From the NCBI RefSeq assembly GCF_030684895.1, contig NZ_JAUXXP010000076.1:1-52919 (forward strand): a stretch of DNA of 52,919 nucleotides, read 5' to 3'. This DNA is from Pseudomonas sp. GTDB taxonomy: Bacteria > Pseudomonadota > Gammaproteobacteria > Pseudomonadales > Pseudomonadaceae. Of the stretch, positions 34,683 through 43,374 are shown piece by piece (the first letter of the stretch is position 1; every line of letters starts with the position of its first letter). Position numbers and translations under genes: made by a program. The notes below the pieces were generated by a model. The model searched no databases. It saw nothing but the letters and a program-made list of their open reading frames with translations, and had not been told where the DNA came from.

Positions 34683-35438
34683 ATGTTCAAACAATTGCTA
34701 GTCGCCCTTGCCGGCACTGTTATGGTGCTCGCGGGCAGTGCCCGGGCCGAAGTCGACCCGAATTACAGCCTGGTGCTGCTGACCGAGAATTTCCCGCCGT
34801 ACAACATGGCGATCAACGGCAAGAACTTCGCTCAGGAAGACAATATCGACGGCATTGCTGTGGATATCATCCGCGAGATGTTCAAGCGCGCCGGGATCAA
34901 GTACAGCATGACCCTGCGCTTTCCCTGGGATCGTATCTACAAACTGGCGCTGGAAAAACCAGGCTATGGTGTGTTTGTTGCTGCGCGACTACCGGAGCGT
35001 GAGGCGCTGTTCAAGTGGGTCGGCCCGATTGGTCCGGACGATTGGGTGCTGCTCGGCAGGTCCGATAGCAGCATTACTCTGAACAGTCTGGAGGACGCCA
35101 AGCAGTACAAGGTGGGCGCCTACAAGGGCGACGCGATTGCCGAGCATCTGGTAGAAAAAGGCCTGGAGCCGATTACCGCCCTGCGCGACACGGAAAACGC
35201 CAAGAAATTGATGGCCGGTCAGATTGACCTGTGGGCCACTGGTGACCCTGCCGGCCGCTACCTGGCCAAGCAAGACGGTATTTCCGGGCTGAAAACCATT
35301 CTGCGTTTCGATAGCGCCGAGCTGTACCTGGCACTCAACAAAGACGTGCCGGATGAAGTTGTACAGAAGCTGCAAGCCGAGCTGGACAAGATGCGCAGCG
35401 AAGGTTTTGTCGACGATATTCTGAACAACTATCTGTAA
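34683..35438 (+). CDS. periplasmic substrate-binding protein, SBP_bac_3 family (paralogue 2)
   Basis: A 251-residue protein with a signal peptide (MFKQLLVALAGTVMVLAGSA, then RAEVDP). It shares with paralogue 3 the blocks LVLLTENFPPYNMAINGKNF, TLRFPWDRIYKLAL, LFKWVGPIGPDDWVLL, QIDLWATGDPAGRYLAKQ and LYLALNKDVPDEVVQKLQ, clearly a recent duplication. It has no lipobox cysteine, so it should be free in the periplasm. The separate 97-bp upstream gap suggests its own expression or loose co-transcription. Confidence 0.85.
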   Translation: MFKQLLVALAGTVMVLAGSARAEVDPNYSLVLLTENFPPYNMAINGKNFAQEDNIDGIAVDIIREMFKRAGIKYSMTLRFPWDRIYKLALEKPGYGVFVAARLPEREALFKWVGPIGPDDWVLLGRSDSSITLNSLEDAKQYKVGAYKGDAIAEHLVEKGLEPITALRDTENAKKLMAGQIDLWATGDPAGRYLAKQDGISGLKTILRFDSAELYLALNKDVPDEVVQKLQAELDKMRSEGFVDDILNNYL

Positions 35439-35452
35439 TACGCAAAACCAGT

Positions 35453-35473
35453 GGGCCGGTCACAAACCGGCCC
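35453..35473 (+). terminator. hairpin after paralogue 2
   Basis: An 8-bp stem GGGCCGGT/ACCGGCCC with a 5-base loop lies 14 bp after the stop. No T tract follows; it may be a weak terminator or an mRNA stabiliser. Confidence 0.45.
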
Positions 35474-35575
35474 GCGGCCATGGATGGTTGACGCCACGTA
35501 CCATACGTCGCCGGGCACCCGCCCGAGCAAGGATGCCGCTAGCCATAATCACAATTCATGCGAGCGGAATGACCT

Positions 35576-36331
35576 ATGTTGAAAACCCTGAAAGCCAGCC
35601 TGTTGTTCGGGCTTGTTCTGAGTGCCTGTGCTGCCCGTGCAGAGCTTCCAGCCGATTACAAAGTGGTGTTGCTGACCGAGAACTTCCCGCCGTTCAACAT
35701 GGCGGTGGATGACAAGAACTTTGCCCGTGATGACGGTATCGACGGCATCAGTGCCGAGATTGTCCGTGCGATGTTCAAGCGTGCCGGCATCAACTACACG
35801 CTGACCCTGCGCTTCCCTTGGGACCGCTTGTACCGCCTGACCCTGGACAAACCCAACTACGGCTTGTTCTCCACCACGTTCACCGCCGAACGTCAGCCTC
35901 TGTTCAAGTGGGTGGGGCCATTGGCTAAAACCGGTTGGGTGCTGCTGGCGGCGCCAGGTAATAACGTCAGTGTCGCTAGCCTCAAAGATGCAGCGCAGTA
36001 TCAAATTGGTGCCTACAAAAATGACGCGGTTAGCCAGCATCTGGAAAGCCAGGGGCTGAGTCCGGTCAATGCGCTGCGTGATCAGGAGAACATCAAGAAG
36101 CTGCTCAGCGGCAAGATCGACCTGTGGGCCACCACTGATCCCGTGGGGCGCTATCTGGCCAAGCAGGAGGGCGTCAGTGGTCTGAATACCGCGCTGCGCT
36201 TTAACGAGGCTGAGCTGTACCTGGCGCTCAACAAGGACACTCCGGATGAGGTGGTGCAGCGTCTGCAGAAAGCATTGGATGAACTGCGCGCCGAAGGCTT
36301 TATTGACGAGATGACCAATAACTACCTGTAG
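35576..36331 (+). CDS. periplasmic substrate-binding protein, SBP_bac_3 family (paralogue 3)
   Basis: A 251-residue protein with a signal peptide (MLKTLKASLLFGLVLSACAA, then RAELP). The cysteine in the h-region (LSAC-AA) might suggest a lipoprotein, but the AXA cut at ARA fits better. The mature protein aligns over its whole length with paralogue 2 (VVLLTENFPPFNMAVDDKNF, FPWDRLYRLTL, IDLWATTDPVGRYLAKQ). A strong terminator follows, so it ends the cluster. The ligand is unknown. P. aeruginosa has, as I recall, the same trio at PA5137-PA5139. Confidence 0.85.
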   Translation: MLKTLKASLLFGLVLSACAARAELPADYKVVLLTENFPPFNMAVDDKNFARDDGIDGISAEIVRAMFKRAGINYTLTLRFPWDRLYRLTLDKPNYGLFSTTFTAERQPLFKWVGPLAKTGWVLLAAPGNNVSVASLKDAAQYQIGAYKNDAVSQHLESQGLSPVNALRDQENIKKLLSGKIDLWATTDPVGRYLAKQEGVSGLNTALRFNEAELYLALNKDTPDEVVQRLQKALDELRAEGFIDEMTNNYL

Positions 36332-36345
36332 TCTCAGGCGTTATT

Positions 36346-36383
36346 AAAAAGCCCGACCTTGAGTGATCAAGGTCGGGCTTTTT
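36346..36383 (+). terminator. bidirectional terminator between paralogue 3 and ctpA
   Basis: A 15-bp perfect stem, AAAAAGCCCGACCTT/AAGGTCGGGCTTTTT, with an 8-base loop. It has T tracts in both directions and so serves both convergent units. Confidence 0.95.
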
Positions 36384-36395
36384 GTTGCTGCAGTT

Positions 36396-36418
36396 TCGCG
36401 GGCATGGCCCGCTCCTAC
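36396..36418. repeat. REP-like element fragment
   Basis: TCGCGGGCATGGCCCGCTCC followed by TAC is one half of a common Pseudomonas REP palindrome. It lies 10 bp past the ctpA stop. Confidence 0.65.
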
Positions 36419-36428
36419 AAACGCACGT

Positions 36429-37730
36429 CTAGTCGCCGCGGGTAACGCTTAGGCCCTTGAGCAGGTTGAGGGCCTGGCTCAGCTGGTAGTCGTCATCCTG
36501 TGGGCGTGCCGGGGTGCTGCTTTTGCCCTTGCTGGGTTTGTCGGCGCCGCCGTTACCATTGCCCAGATGACCTTGCAGGTCGGCTTCCTTGATGCCGCTT
36601 TCATCCTGCTCACGGGTGAGCTTGGCGCGCGCTACCTCGATGTCCGGGACGATGCCCTGAGCCTGGATCGAGCGGCCCTTGGGAGTGAAATACAGCGCGG
36701 TGGTGAGTTTCAGCGCGCGGTCATTGTTCAGTGGCAGCACGGTTTGCACCGAACCTTTGCCGAAGCTGTCGGTGCCCATCAGCACGCCGCGTTTGTGATC
36801 CTGCAGAGCGCCGGCGACAATCTCAGAGGCCGAGGCGCTGCCGCCGTTGATCAGCACCACCAGTGGCACGCCTTCGCTGGCGTCGGCCGGGTCGGCATTG
36901 AAGCGCAGCTCAGAGTTGGCGATGCGTCCTTCGGTGTAGACGATCAGGCCCTTCTTGAGGAAGTGGTCGGTGACTTCCACGGCCGCCTGCAGCACGCCGC
37001 CGGGGTTGTTGCGCAAGTCGAGGACCAGGCCGCGCAGCTTCTTGCCGTTGTCCTTGCGCAACTTGGCCAAAGCCTTGCCGACTTCTTCGCCGCTGTTGAC
37101 CTGGAACTGGGTGATGCGGATGTAGCCGTAGCCATCGTCGAGCAGCTGGCTTTTCACGCTCTTGACCTTGATCACTGCGCGCGTCAGCTTGACCTCGAAG
37201 GGTTTGCCGCCTTCACGTACCAGGGTCAGCTCGATGTCGCTGCCGGCTTTGCCGCGCATCTTCTCGACGGCTTCCATCAGCGACAGGCCCTTGGTGGGCT
37301 GGCCGTCGATCTTCACGATCAGGTCGCCCGGCTGGATGCCTGCGGCGGACGCCGGGGTGTCATCAATTGGCGAGACCACTTTGAGAAAGCCATCTTCGCT
37401 GCCTAGCTCAATACCCAGGCCGCCAAATTCACCGCTGGTACTTTCCTGCAGATCGCGGAAGGCTTCCGGCTCCAGGTAGGCTGAGTGCGGGTCAAGGTTG
37501 CTGAGCATGCCCTTGATCGCGTTTTCCAGCAGGGTCTTGTCGCTGACCGGCTCGACATACGCGGACTTGATACGGTCCATTACCTCGGCAAAGGTGCGCA
37601 GGTCGTCCAGCGGCAGTGGCGCGCTGTCGTTGGCGGTGGCCGGTGCTGCGGCTGGCGCGGCAAACACGGCGGTGCTGCCCAGCAGGGTAACGGCCAGCGC
37701 GAGGGTGGTGAGGCGGAACAGATGCGGCAT
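36429..37730 (-). CDS. ctpA: carboxy-terminal processing protease CtpA (S41)
   Basis: A periplasmic serine protease of 433 residues. Signal peptide 1-24 (cut in VFAAPA). A PDZ domain spans about 100-180 (GLGIELGSEDGFLKVVSPID), followed by the S41 core with the Ser-Lys dyad: S300 in GGSASASEIVAGAL and K325 in DSFGKGSVQT, with Q329. The C-terminal tail is low-complexity and charged. In P. aeruginosa CtpA with its adaptor LbcA degrades peptidoglycan cross-link hydrolases. It lies 40 bp downstream of envC, a gene of cell-wall cleavage, and the two are probably co-transcribed. Confidence 0.94.
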   Translation of the reverse strand: MPHLFRLTTLALAVTLLGSTAVFAAPAAAPATANDSAPLPLDDLRTFAEVMDRIKSAYVEPVSDKTLLENAIKGMLSNLDPHSAYLEPEAFRDLQESTSGEFGGLGIELGSEDGFLKVVSPIDDTPASAAGIQPGDLIVKIDGQPTKGLSLMEAVEKMRGKAGSDIELTLVREGGKPFEVKLTRAVIKVKSVKSQLLDDGYGYIRITQFQVNSGEEVGKALAKLRKDNGKKLRGLVLDLRNNPGGVLQAAVEVTDHFLKKGLIVYTEGRIANSELRFNADPADASEGVPLVVLINGGSASASEIVAGALQDHKRGVLMGTDSFGKGSVQTVLPLNNDRALKLTTALYFTPKGRSIQAQGIVPDIEVARAKLTREQDESGIKEADLQGHLGNGNGGADKPSKGKSSTPARPQDDDYQLSQALNLLKGLSVTRGD

Positions 37731-37770
37731 GTCGAACGTACTCCTGGTCCTGAATCATTAATCGCAGCAC

Positions 37771-39012
37771 TTATCCTTGTGTGCGGCACCATTGAGCGGG
37801 GTCGATCGGGCGGCCCTGCTGGCGAATTGCGAAATACAGTGCTGGGGTTTCCTGGCCGCCGCTGTTGCCAACGGTGGCGATGGCTTCACCGGCCTTGACT
37901 ACGTCGCCGGCATCCTTGAGCAGGCTCTGGTTATGCCCATAGAGGCTCAGGTAGCCATTGCCATGGTCGAGGATGACCAGAAGCCCGGCGCCACGCAACC
38001 AGTCGGCAAACACCACCCGACCGCCATGCACGGCATGCACCTGGCTGCCGGCGGAGGCGCCGATCAGCACGCCATCCCATTTGGTGCGGGCATCACCGCC
38101 GCGTGGTGTGCCGTAGCGGGCCACCAGGCGACCGTTGACCGGCCAGGGCAACTGGCCGCGGGCCTTGGCGAACGGGCCGCCGAAGCTGGCGCCGGAACTC
38201 ACCAGTGGACCCGTCGGTGCCGGATTAGTGCTACTGCGTGATTGTTCGCGTTCGGCGAGCAGGGCTTGCTGGCGCGCGGCTTCAGCTTCGCGGGCCTGGC
38301 GGGCGAGGGTTTCCTCGATGGTTTTCAGCACCCGCGCCAGATTGGCTTGTTCCTGTTGGCGGGCCTTGAGCTTCTGGTCGCGGGCGGAGAATTCCGTGTT
38401 CAGCTTGGCCAGGGCCAACTGACGCTCCTTGCGCACGCTGGCGAGTTGTTCGCGGCGGCCATCCAGGGCGCTTTTCTGCTCCAGTAACTGGCTTTGCTGG
38501 TTGGCGATGTCCAGCTCGACGTTGGCCAGCTGGCGCAGGGTTTCATTGAAGGTGGCGAGTTGTTCCATGCGCGCTTCGCTGAGGTAGTCGTAGTAGGTCA
38601 GGGTGCGCGAGAATTTTTCCGGATTCTGCTGGTTGAGCAGCAGTTTGACGTATTCCTGGCGACCGCTCTGATAGGCAGCGCGGGCTTGTATGCCGATCAG
38701 GCGCTGCTGTTCAAGGCGCGCGCCCTCGAGTTTTTTTTTCTCTTTATCGAGGCGCTGGATTTCCTCTTCGCTCTTTTTCAGGTCCTGCTGCAGGCCTTTG
38801 ACCTGTTTCTCCAGTTGGCCCATCTCGCTTTCGGTTTTTTTCAGGTCTTTCTGTACGCCGGATTTTTCCTGCTGCAACTTATCCAGCAGTTGCTTGAGCT
38901 CGGCGACATCGGCGCGGGCGGCGTCCAATTGCTTCTGCGCGTCGCTCTTCTCGTCGGCGATGGCCGGCGTCAGCAGGAGGGTCAGGAAAATAAGGGCGAG
39001 GGCACGAAACAT
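37771..39012 (-). CDS. envC: murein hydrolase activator EnvC
   Basis: A 413-residue periplasmic protein with a signal peptide (1-19), a long coiled coil (about 20-245) rich in E, K, Q and L, and a C-terminal LytM (M23) domain (about 285-410). The LytM domain lacks the zinc ligands: the usual HxGxD is TKWDGVLIG and the usual HxH is YFAIRQ. It is therefore a non-enzymatic activator of amidases (AmiB-type) at the division septum, as in E. coli EnvC. It stands between gpmI and ctpA on the same strand. Confidence 0.93.
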   Translation of the reverse strand: MFRALALIFLTLLLTPAIADEKSDAQKQLDAARADVAELKQLLDKLQQEKSGVQKDLKKTESEMGQLEKQVKGLQQDLKKSEEEIQRLDKEKKKLEGARLEQQRLIGIQARAAYQSGRQEYVKLLLNQQNPEKFSRTLTYYDYLSEARMEQLATFNETLRQLANVELDIANQQSQLLEQKSALDGRREQLASVRKERQLALAKLNTEFSARDQKLKARQQEQANLARVLKTIEETLARQAREAEAARQQALLAEREQSRSSTNPAPTGPLVSSGASFGGPFAKARGQLPWPVNGRLVARYGTPRGGDARTKWDGVLIGASAGSQVHAVHGGRVVFADWLRGAGLLVILDHGNGYLSLYGHNQSLLKDAGDVVKAGEAIATVGNSGGQETPALYFAIRQQGRPIDPAQWCRTQG

Positions 39013-39171
39013 GGGGCTGGCAGCACCTGGGGCAAGGACGCGCCTAGTATGCCTAAAAATGCAGCGGCAAGCTGCAAGTCATCGGTGCTGCCCACGGGGG
39101 CAAATCGACAGCGTGAAGTAGCCGGCAGTTTGCCCGCAGGCCAGGCGTTGCACCTGGCTGCGGGCAGTGGC

Positions 39172-40707
39172 TTAGTTCAGCTCGACGATGCTGGTGCCGG
39201 TCATTTCCGCCGGAACTGGCAGGCCCATCAGGGTCAGCAGGGTCGGGGCAACATCGGCCAGTACGCCGCCTGGGCGGATAGTCGCTGGGCGCTTGCCGAC
39301 ATAGATAAATGGCACCGGCTCGCAGGTGTGTGCGGTGTGCGCTTGGCCGGTGCTTTCGTCGGCCATCTGCTCGACGTTGCCGTGATCGGCGGTGATCAGC
39401 GCTTCGCCGCCGACTTTGTCCAGCGCCGCGACGATGCGGCCGACGCAGCCGTCCAGGCATTCCACGGCGGCCACGGCGGCGGAAAACACGCCGGTGTGGC
39501 CGACCATGTCGCCGTTGGCGTAGTTGACGATGATCACGTCGTAACGCTGGTTTTCGATCGCGGCGACGATCTTGTCGGTGACTTCCGGCGCGCTCATCTG
39601 CGGCTGCAGGTCATAGGTGGCGACGTTTGGCGAAGGGATGAGGATGCGTTCTTCGCCGGCAAAGGGTTCTTCACGTCCGCCGGAGAAGAAGAAGGTGACG
39701 TGGGCGTACTTCTCGGTTTCGGCGATGCGCAGCTGGGTCTTGCCGTTATTCGCCAGGTATTCGCCAAGCACATTGGTCAGGGCTTCCGGCTTGTAGGCGC
39801 TGGGCGTCGGGATGCTTGCGGCGTACTGGGTGAGCATGACGAAACCGGCCAGTTGCGGCACGCGCGTGCGCTCGAACTCCTTGAAGCCCGGCTCGACAAA
39901 GGCGCGGGTCAGCTCGCGGGCGCGGTCGGCGCGGAAGTTCATAAACACCACGGCGTCGCCGTCTTCCATGCGCACCGGCTCGCCAATAGTAGTGGCTTTG
40001 ACGAATTCATCGCTTTCGCCACGTTCGTAGGCAGCCTGCAGGCCTTCCACGGCAGTGGCGGCGTTGAACTGGCCATTACCGTCGACCAGCAAGCCGTAGG
40101 CCTGCTCGACGCGGTCCCAGCGGTTGTCGCGGTCCATCGCGAAGTAGCGGCCGCTGAGGCTGGCAATGCGGCCCTTGCCGAGTTTGGCGAAGGTGGCGTC
40201 GAGCAGCTCGATGGACGGCTGAGCGCTTTTCGGCGGGGTGTCGCGGCCGTCGAGGAAAGCGTGCAGGTAGATACGCTCGGCACCGCGCTGGGCGGCCAGT
40301 TCGGCCATGGCCACCAGATGGTCCTGATGGCTGTGCACGCCGCCGTCGGAGAGCAGTCCGAGGATATGCACGGCCTTGCCGGCGCTAACTGCCTTATCCA
40401 CGGCGCTGGTGATGGCTGGATTCGTGAAGAAATCGCCATCGCGAATCGCTTTGGTCACCCGGGTGAAGTCCTGATACACCACGCGGCCCGCGCCGAGGTT
40501 CATATGACCGACCTCGGAATTGCCCATCTGCCCGTCCGGCAGGCCCACGTCCATGCCTGAGCCCGAGATCAGGCCGTGGGGCTGGGTGGCGCGCAGGTGG
40601 TCATAGACCGGCGTGTTGGCGGCCATGATGGCGTTGGATTCGGGGCTGTCACTGTGGCCGAAGCCATCGAGGATGATCAGTACCAGGGGTTTGGGCGTGG
40701 CGCTCAT
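39172..40707 (-). CDS. gpmI: 2,3-bisphosphoglycerate-independent phosphoglycerate mutase GpmI
   Basis: It interconverts 3- and 2-phosphoglycerate in glycolysis and gluconeogenesis, using two Mn ions. It has 511 residues from the ATG at 40707 ([20 protein letters not shown]). D14 and the phospho-serine S64 (in [14 protein letters not shown]) are metal-site residues. Others are in [24 protein letters not shown] and the C-terminal [11 protein letters not shown]. The length is normal. It is followed by a 159-bp gap and then envC. Confidence 0.96.
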   Translation of the reverse strand: MSATPKPLVLIILDGFGHSDSPESNAIMAANTPVYDHLRATQPHGLISGSGMDVGLPDGQMGNSEVGHMNLGAGRVVYQDFTRVTKAIRDGDFFTNPAITSAVDKAVSAGKAVHILGLLSDGGVHSHQDHLVAMAELAAQRGAERIYLHAFLDGRDTPPKSAQPSIELLDATFAKLGKGRIASLSGRYFAMDRDNRWDRVEQAYGLLVDGNGQFNAATAVEGLQAAYERGESDEFVKATTIGEPVRMEDGDAVVFMNFRADRARELTRAFVEPGFKEFERTRVPQLAGFVMLTQYAASIPTPSAYKPEALTNVLGEYLANNGKTQLRIAETEKYAHVTFFFSGGREEPFAGEERILIPSPNVATYDLQPQMSAPEVTDKIVAAIENQRYDVIIVNYANGDMVGHTGVFSAAVAAVECLDGCVGRIVAALDKVGGEALITADHGNVEQMADESTGQAHTAHTCEPVPFIYVGKRPATIRPGGVLADVAPTLLTLMGLPVPAEMTGTSIVELN

Positions 40708-40795
40708 AAAGCTGGTTCGCTCTGGGTCGATGGGCGGGAAACAAAGGAGGAGCATTTTACGGCCAAGTGGCGCAAACGTCACCGCCGGGCGGGGT

Positions 40796-40823
40796 TTGGC
40801 CGACCTGTGTGGCTGTGTATACT
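40796..40823 (+). promoter_or_regulatory. putative promoter of yibN-grxC-secB
   Basis: TTGGCC, a 16-base spacer and TATACT (40818-40823) lie 31 bp before the yibN ATG. Confidence 0.45.
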
Positions 40824-40854
40824 GGCCGACATTTTACCGCCCCGGAACCGCACA

Positions 40855-41268
40855 ATGCTTGCCAACTTGATTGAATTTGCCACTACCCACTATGTCCTGA
40901 GCGGTTTGTTCGCAACTCTGCTCGCGCTGCTGATCTTCACCGAGGCGCGCAAGGGCGGGCAGAGCCTGAGCAGCCGCGAGCTGACCGCACTGGTTAACAG
41001 CGAGCAGGGCGTGGTGCTGGATATCCGCGGGCAGAAAGATTTTTCCGCCGGGCATATCGTCGGCGCGCTGAATATTCCCTTCGAAAAACTCGCCAGCCGT
41101 ATGGTTGAGCTGGACAAGCACAAGGCCAAGACCATCATCGTGGTCGATGCCATGGGCCAGCATGCCGGTGCTGTGTGCCGCGACCTGAAAAAGGCGGGTT
41201 TCACGGCGGCCAAGCTGTCTGGCGGTGTCGCCAGCTGGCGCGGTGACAATCTTCCGCTGGTGAAGTGA
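40855..41268 (+). CDS. yibN: YibN-like membrane-anchored rhodanese-fold protein
   Basis: A 137-residue protein with one N-terminal membrane segment (about 13-29) and a rhodanese domain (QGVVLDIRGQKDFSAGHIVG through LSGGVASWRGDNLPLV). The active-site loop reads VVDAMGQHAG: the catalytic cysteine is replaced by aspartate, so sulfur transfer by the usual mechanism is unlikely. E. coli YibN shares this change and the same neighbours, grxC and secB. Recent work links YibN to the protein export/insertion machinery, which would fit secB. It ends one base before the grxC start. Confidence 0.88.
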   Translation: MLANLIEFATTHYVLSGLFATLLALLIFTEARKGGQSLSSRELTALVNSEQGVVLDIRGQKDFSAGHIVGALNIPFEKLASRMVELDKHKAKTIIVVDAMGQHAGAVCRDLKKAGFTAAKLSGGVASWRGDNLPLVK

Positions 41269-41269
41269 G

Positions 41270-41524
41270 ATGCAGTCTGTCGTCATCTATTCCAGCGACT
41301 GGTGCCCGTACTGCATCCGCGCCAAGCAACTGCTGACGCATAAAGGCGTGGCCTTTAACGAGATCAAGGTTGATGGCAAGCCGGATCTGCGTGCGGAAAT
41401 GACCCGCAAGGCGCGGCAGACCTCGGTGCCGCAAATCTGGATCGGTGACACCCATGTGGGTGGTTGCGATGACCTTTACGCCCTGGAGCGCGCCGGCAAG
41501 CTCGATGCGCTGCTCAAGGCTTAA
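41270..41524 (+). CDS. grxC: glutaredoxin 3
   Basis: An 84-residue dithiol glutaredoxin with the CPYC active site (SDWCPYCIRAKQLL), the cis-proline segment TSVPQIWIGDTHVGG and the glutathione-binding GGCDDLYALE. It reduces protein disulfides and glutathione mixed disulfides in the cytoplasm. The ATG follows the yibN TGA by one base, and secB begins 40 bp later. Confidence 0.96.
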   Translation: MQSVVIYSSDWCPYCIRAKQLLTHKGVAFNEIKVDGKPDLRAEMTRKARQTSVPQIWIGDTHVGGCDDLYALERAGKLDALLKA

Positions 41525-41564
41525 TTCCCTGTTTACCCGTACCTAACGACAAGAAGGCTTTGCC

Positions 41565-42050
41565 ATGACAGAACAAGCTAGCAACGGCGCCGCTCAGGGC
41601 GAACAAAACCCGCAATTCTCCCTGCAGCGTATCTATGTACGTGACCTGTCCTTCGAAGCGCCGAAGAGCCCGGAAATCTTCCGTCAGGAGTGGGCGCCGA
41701 GCGTCGCGATGGACCTCAATACCCGTCAGAAGTCGTTGGACGGCGATTTCCACGAAGTGGTGCTGACCCTCTCGGTGACCGTGAAAACGGGCGAAGAAAC
41801 CGCCTTTATCGCTGAAGTGCAGCAGGCCGGCATCTTCCTGATCAAGGGCCTGGACGCGGCGTCCATGAGCCACACCCTGGGCGCGTTCTGCCCGAACATC
41901 CTCTTCCCCTATGCCCGCGAAACCCTGGACAGCCTGGTGGTGCGTGGCTCGTTCCCGGCGCTGATGCTGGCTCCGGTGAACTTCGACGCCCTCTACGCCC
42001 AGGAGCTGCAGCGCATGCAGCAGGCTGGCGAAGTGGCCACCGCACACTAA
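41565..42050 (+). CDS. secB: protein-export chaperone SecB
   Basis: A homotetrameric cytoplasmic chaperone that keeps preproteins unfolded and hands them to SecA. It has 161 residues; the core matches Sec[61 protein letters not shown] and the C-terminal [20 protein letters not shown]-like ribosome site precedes the ATG. A strong terminator follows. Confidence 0.97.
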   Translation: MTEQASNGAAQGEQNPQFSLQRIYVRDLSFEAPKSPEIFRQEWAPSVAMDLNTRQKSLDGDFHEVVLTLSVTVKTGEETAFIAEVQQAGIFLIKGLDAASMSHTLGAFCPNILFPYARETLDSLVVRGSFPALMLAPVNFDALYAQELQRMQQAGEVATAH

Positions 42051-42065
42051 GGTTTGCGGCTGGAA

Positions 42066-42094
42066 CAAAAAACGCCCTACGGGGCGTTTTTTTT
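42066..42094 (+). terminator. terminator of secB
   Basis: An A-tract, the stem AACGCCC/GGGCGTT with loop TACG, then eight T residues. The A-tract makes it partly bidirectional, which would also serve trmL. Confidence 0.95.
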
Positions 42095-42132
42095 ATGGCT
42101 ATGTACTCATTGCGTGTTGCGAGGCGATAAAT

Positions 42133-42171
42133 CGTAGGTTGGCGTTGAGCGTAGCGAAGCCCAACAGATCG
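42133..42171. repeat. GTAGGTTGGCGTTGAGC-type intergenic repeat
   Basis: CGTAGGTTGGCGTTGAGCGT followed by AGCGAAGCCCAACA is of a kind widespread in gammaproteobacterial intergenic DNA. It sits directly before repeat copy D. Confidence 0.65.
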
Positions 42172-42180
42172 CAGTATGTC

Positions 42181-42250
42181 TGGTGGGTTACGGCGCAACG
42201 GATCTATGTGGCAGCAGATAATCCGTGGCTTTGCGCCTAACCCACCCTAC
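42181..42250. repeat. dispersed repeat, copy D, overlapping the trmL stop
   Basis: It starts TGGTGGGTTACGGCGCAACG and ends GCGCCTAACCCACCCTAC, the same ends as copies B and C. The trmL TAG lies within the CTACG end of the repeat. Confidence 0.8.
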
Positions 42251-42708
42251 GCGTCGGCAAAACCCTGCTGACGCCAGGCCTCGTAGACCGCCACGGCGAC
42301 GGTATTGGACAGGTTCAGGCTGCGGCAGCCTTCGCGCATTGGCAGGCGCAGGCGTTGTTCGGGCGGCAGGCTGTCGCGAATCTCCTGGGGCAGGCCGCGG
42401 CTTTCCGGGCCGAACAGAAAGGCGTCACCCGGCTGGTAGCTGACCTGGTGGAATGCTTGCGAGCCTTTGGTGGTAAAGGCAAACACGCGCGGCTGGCCGA
42501 TGCTGGCTAGGCAGCTGTCGAGGTCGGCGTGGCGCTGCAGGGTGGCGTATTCGTGGTAATCCAGACCAGCGCGGCGCAGGCGTTTGTCGTCCAGCTCGAA
42601 GCCCAGCGGCTCGATCAGGTGCAGGTGGCAGCCGCTGTTGGCGCAGAGCCTGATAATGTTGCCGGTATTGGGTGGAATTTCCGGTTGAAAAAGGATGACG
42701 TGAAACAT
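42247..42708 (-). CDS. trmL: tRNA (cytidine(34)-2'-O)-methyltransferase TrmL
   Basis: A SPOUT-class methyltransferase of 153 residues that methylates the wobble ribose of tRNA-Leu isoacceptors. The three family motifs are PPNTGNIIRLCANSGCHLHL, LFGPESRGLPQEI and LNLSNTVAVAVYEAW. The ATG at 42708 (MFHVILFQPEIPP) has CGGAG 7 bases upstream and shares a CATG with the divergent gene on the plus strand. The last codons and the stop come from a repeat element, so the original C-terminus may have been altered. Confidence 0.95.
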   Translation of the reverse strand: MFHVILFQPEIPPNTGNIIRLCANSGCHLHLIEPLGFELDDKRLRRAGLDYHEYATLQRHADLDSCLASIGQPRVFAFTTKGSQAFHQVSYQPGDAFLFGPESRGLPQEIRDSLPPEQRLRLPMREGCRSLNLSNTVAVAVYEAWRQQGFADA

Positions 42709-43138
42709 GCGCGGCTCCGAGCTTGAAGACGAGCAGCATTCTACAGACCCGCGCCCCCGTCCGTGGGTGCGGGTGATCGCTTCATTGGCGGTGATTGGTT
42801 TTTTGATTGGTTTGATGATCGGTCGTCTGCTGCAGCCGGACCCGCTGTGGCTGGAGCAGGTAAACGTGCGCGAGCAGGGCCTTGAACTGTGGTTCAACGT
42901 TGAGCCGACACCGCGCGAAGAGCATGCCGGCGGCGTATTTATCCTGCGCCTACAGAGTTTTGGCCGCCAGCAACAGGGTCAGCTGCAGGTGCAGGGACGG
43001 TTGGCCAATTGGCGTTTGCAGCGCGAAAGAAAGGATTTGCTACTGCGAGTGGTGGCGGCCCGTCCATTGCGCGGTGAGTGGCGCGCTGAGGAGGTGGATG
43101 GGCGCTGGCGGCTGCTGGTCAGCCTGATGGAGCAATAA
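42707..43138 (+). CDS. hypothetical single-span membrane protein
   Basis: A 143-residue protein I do not recognise beyond its position; I recall a hypothetical gene (PA5126) at this place in P. aeruginosa. A short charged N-terminus is followed by one membrane segment (about 23-42, IASLAVIGFLIGLMIGRLL) and a soluble, probably periplasmic, beta-rich domain (VREQGLELWFNVEPTPREEH, VFILRLQSFGRQQQGQLQV). It starts at 42707 with AAGGA 11 bases upstream. The start codon overlaps that of trmL in a shared CATG. It ends with no clear terminator. Confidence 0.7.
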   Translation: MRGSELEDEQHSTDPRPRPWVRVIASLAVIGFLIGLMIGRLLQPDPLWLEQVNVREQGLELWFNVEPTPREEHAGGVFILRLQSFGRQQQGQLQVQGRLANWRLQRERKDLLLRVVAARPLRGEWRAEEVDGRWRLLVSLMEQ

Positions 43139-43374
43139 AAGAGGGGAATCCCCGGCCTGCCTGTACCAAGGTCCCCAAAACTGGGATTACTTGAGTCTAT
43201 GCAGGCTGTGTGCCAGTTTTATTACGCAGGCTGCGGGCCGCGTAAATACTGGGTTTCAGCGTTCCTGGTGGATGCTGAGGGCGGTGCGTAAGTGCTGGGA
43301 TGTGAACCGCAGCTGTGCACTGGGTCGATGTGAGTGCATTGCTCTGGCGCATTTCCAGGTCGTTTTTTGTGTAA
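43139..43374. other. intergenic region without a gene
   Basis: Apart from a small inverted repeat GGGGA-ATCCCC-like hairpin at 43143-43154, no gene or clear signal was seen before the ntrC terminator. No reading frame here has a plausible protein. Confidence 0.5.

Noticed and set aside
37771..39012. EnvC considered as an active M23 metallopeptidase
   Set aside because: The zinc-binding HxGxD and HxH residues are absent, so it is called an activator only.
38494..40560. A 688-codon open frame on the plus strand opposite envC and gpmI
   Set aside because: It is a codon-position shadow of two well-recognised genes in high-GC DNA; its translation has no family features and spans the gap between them.
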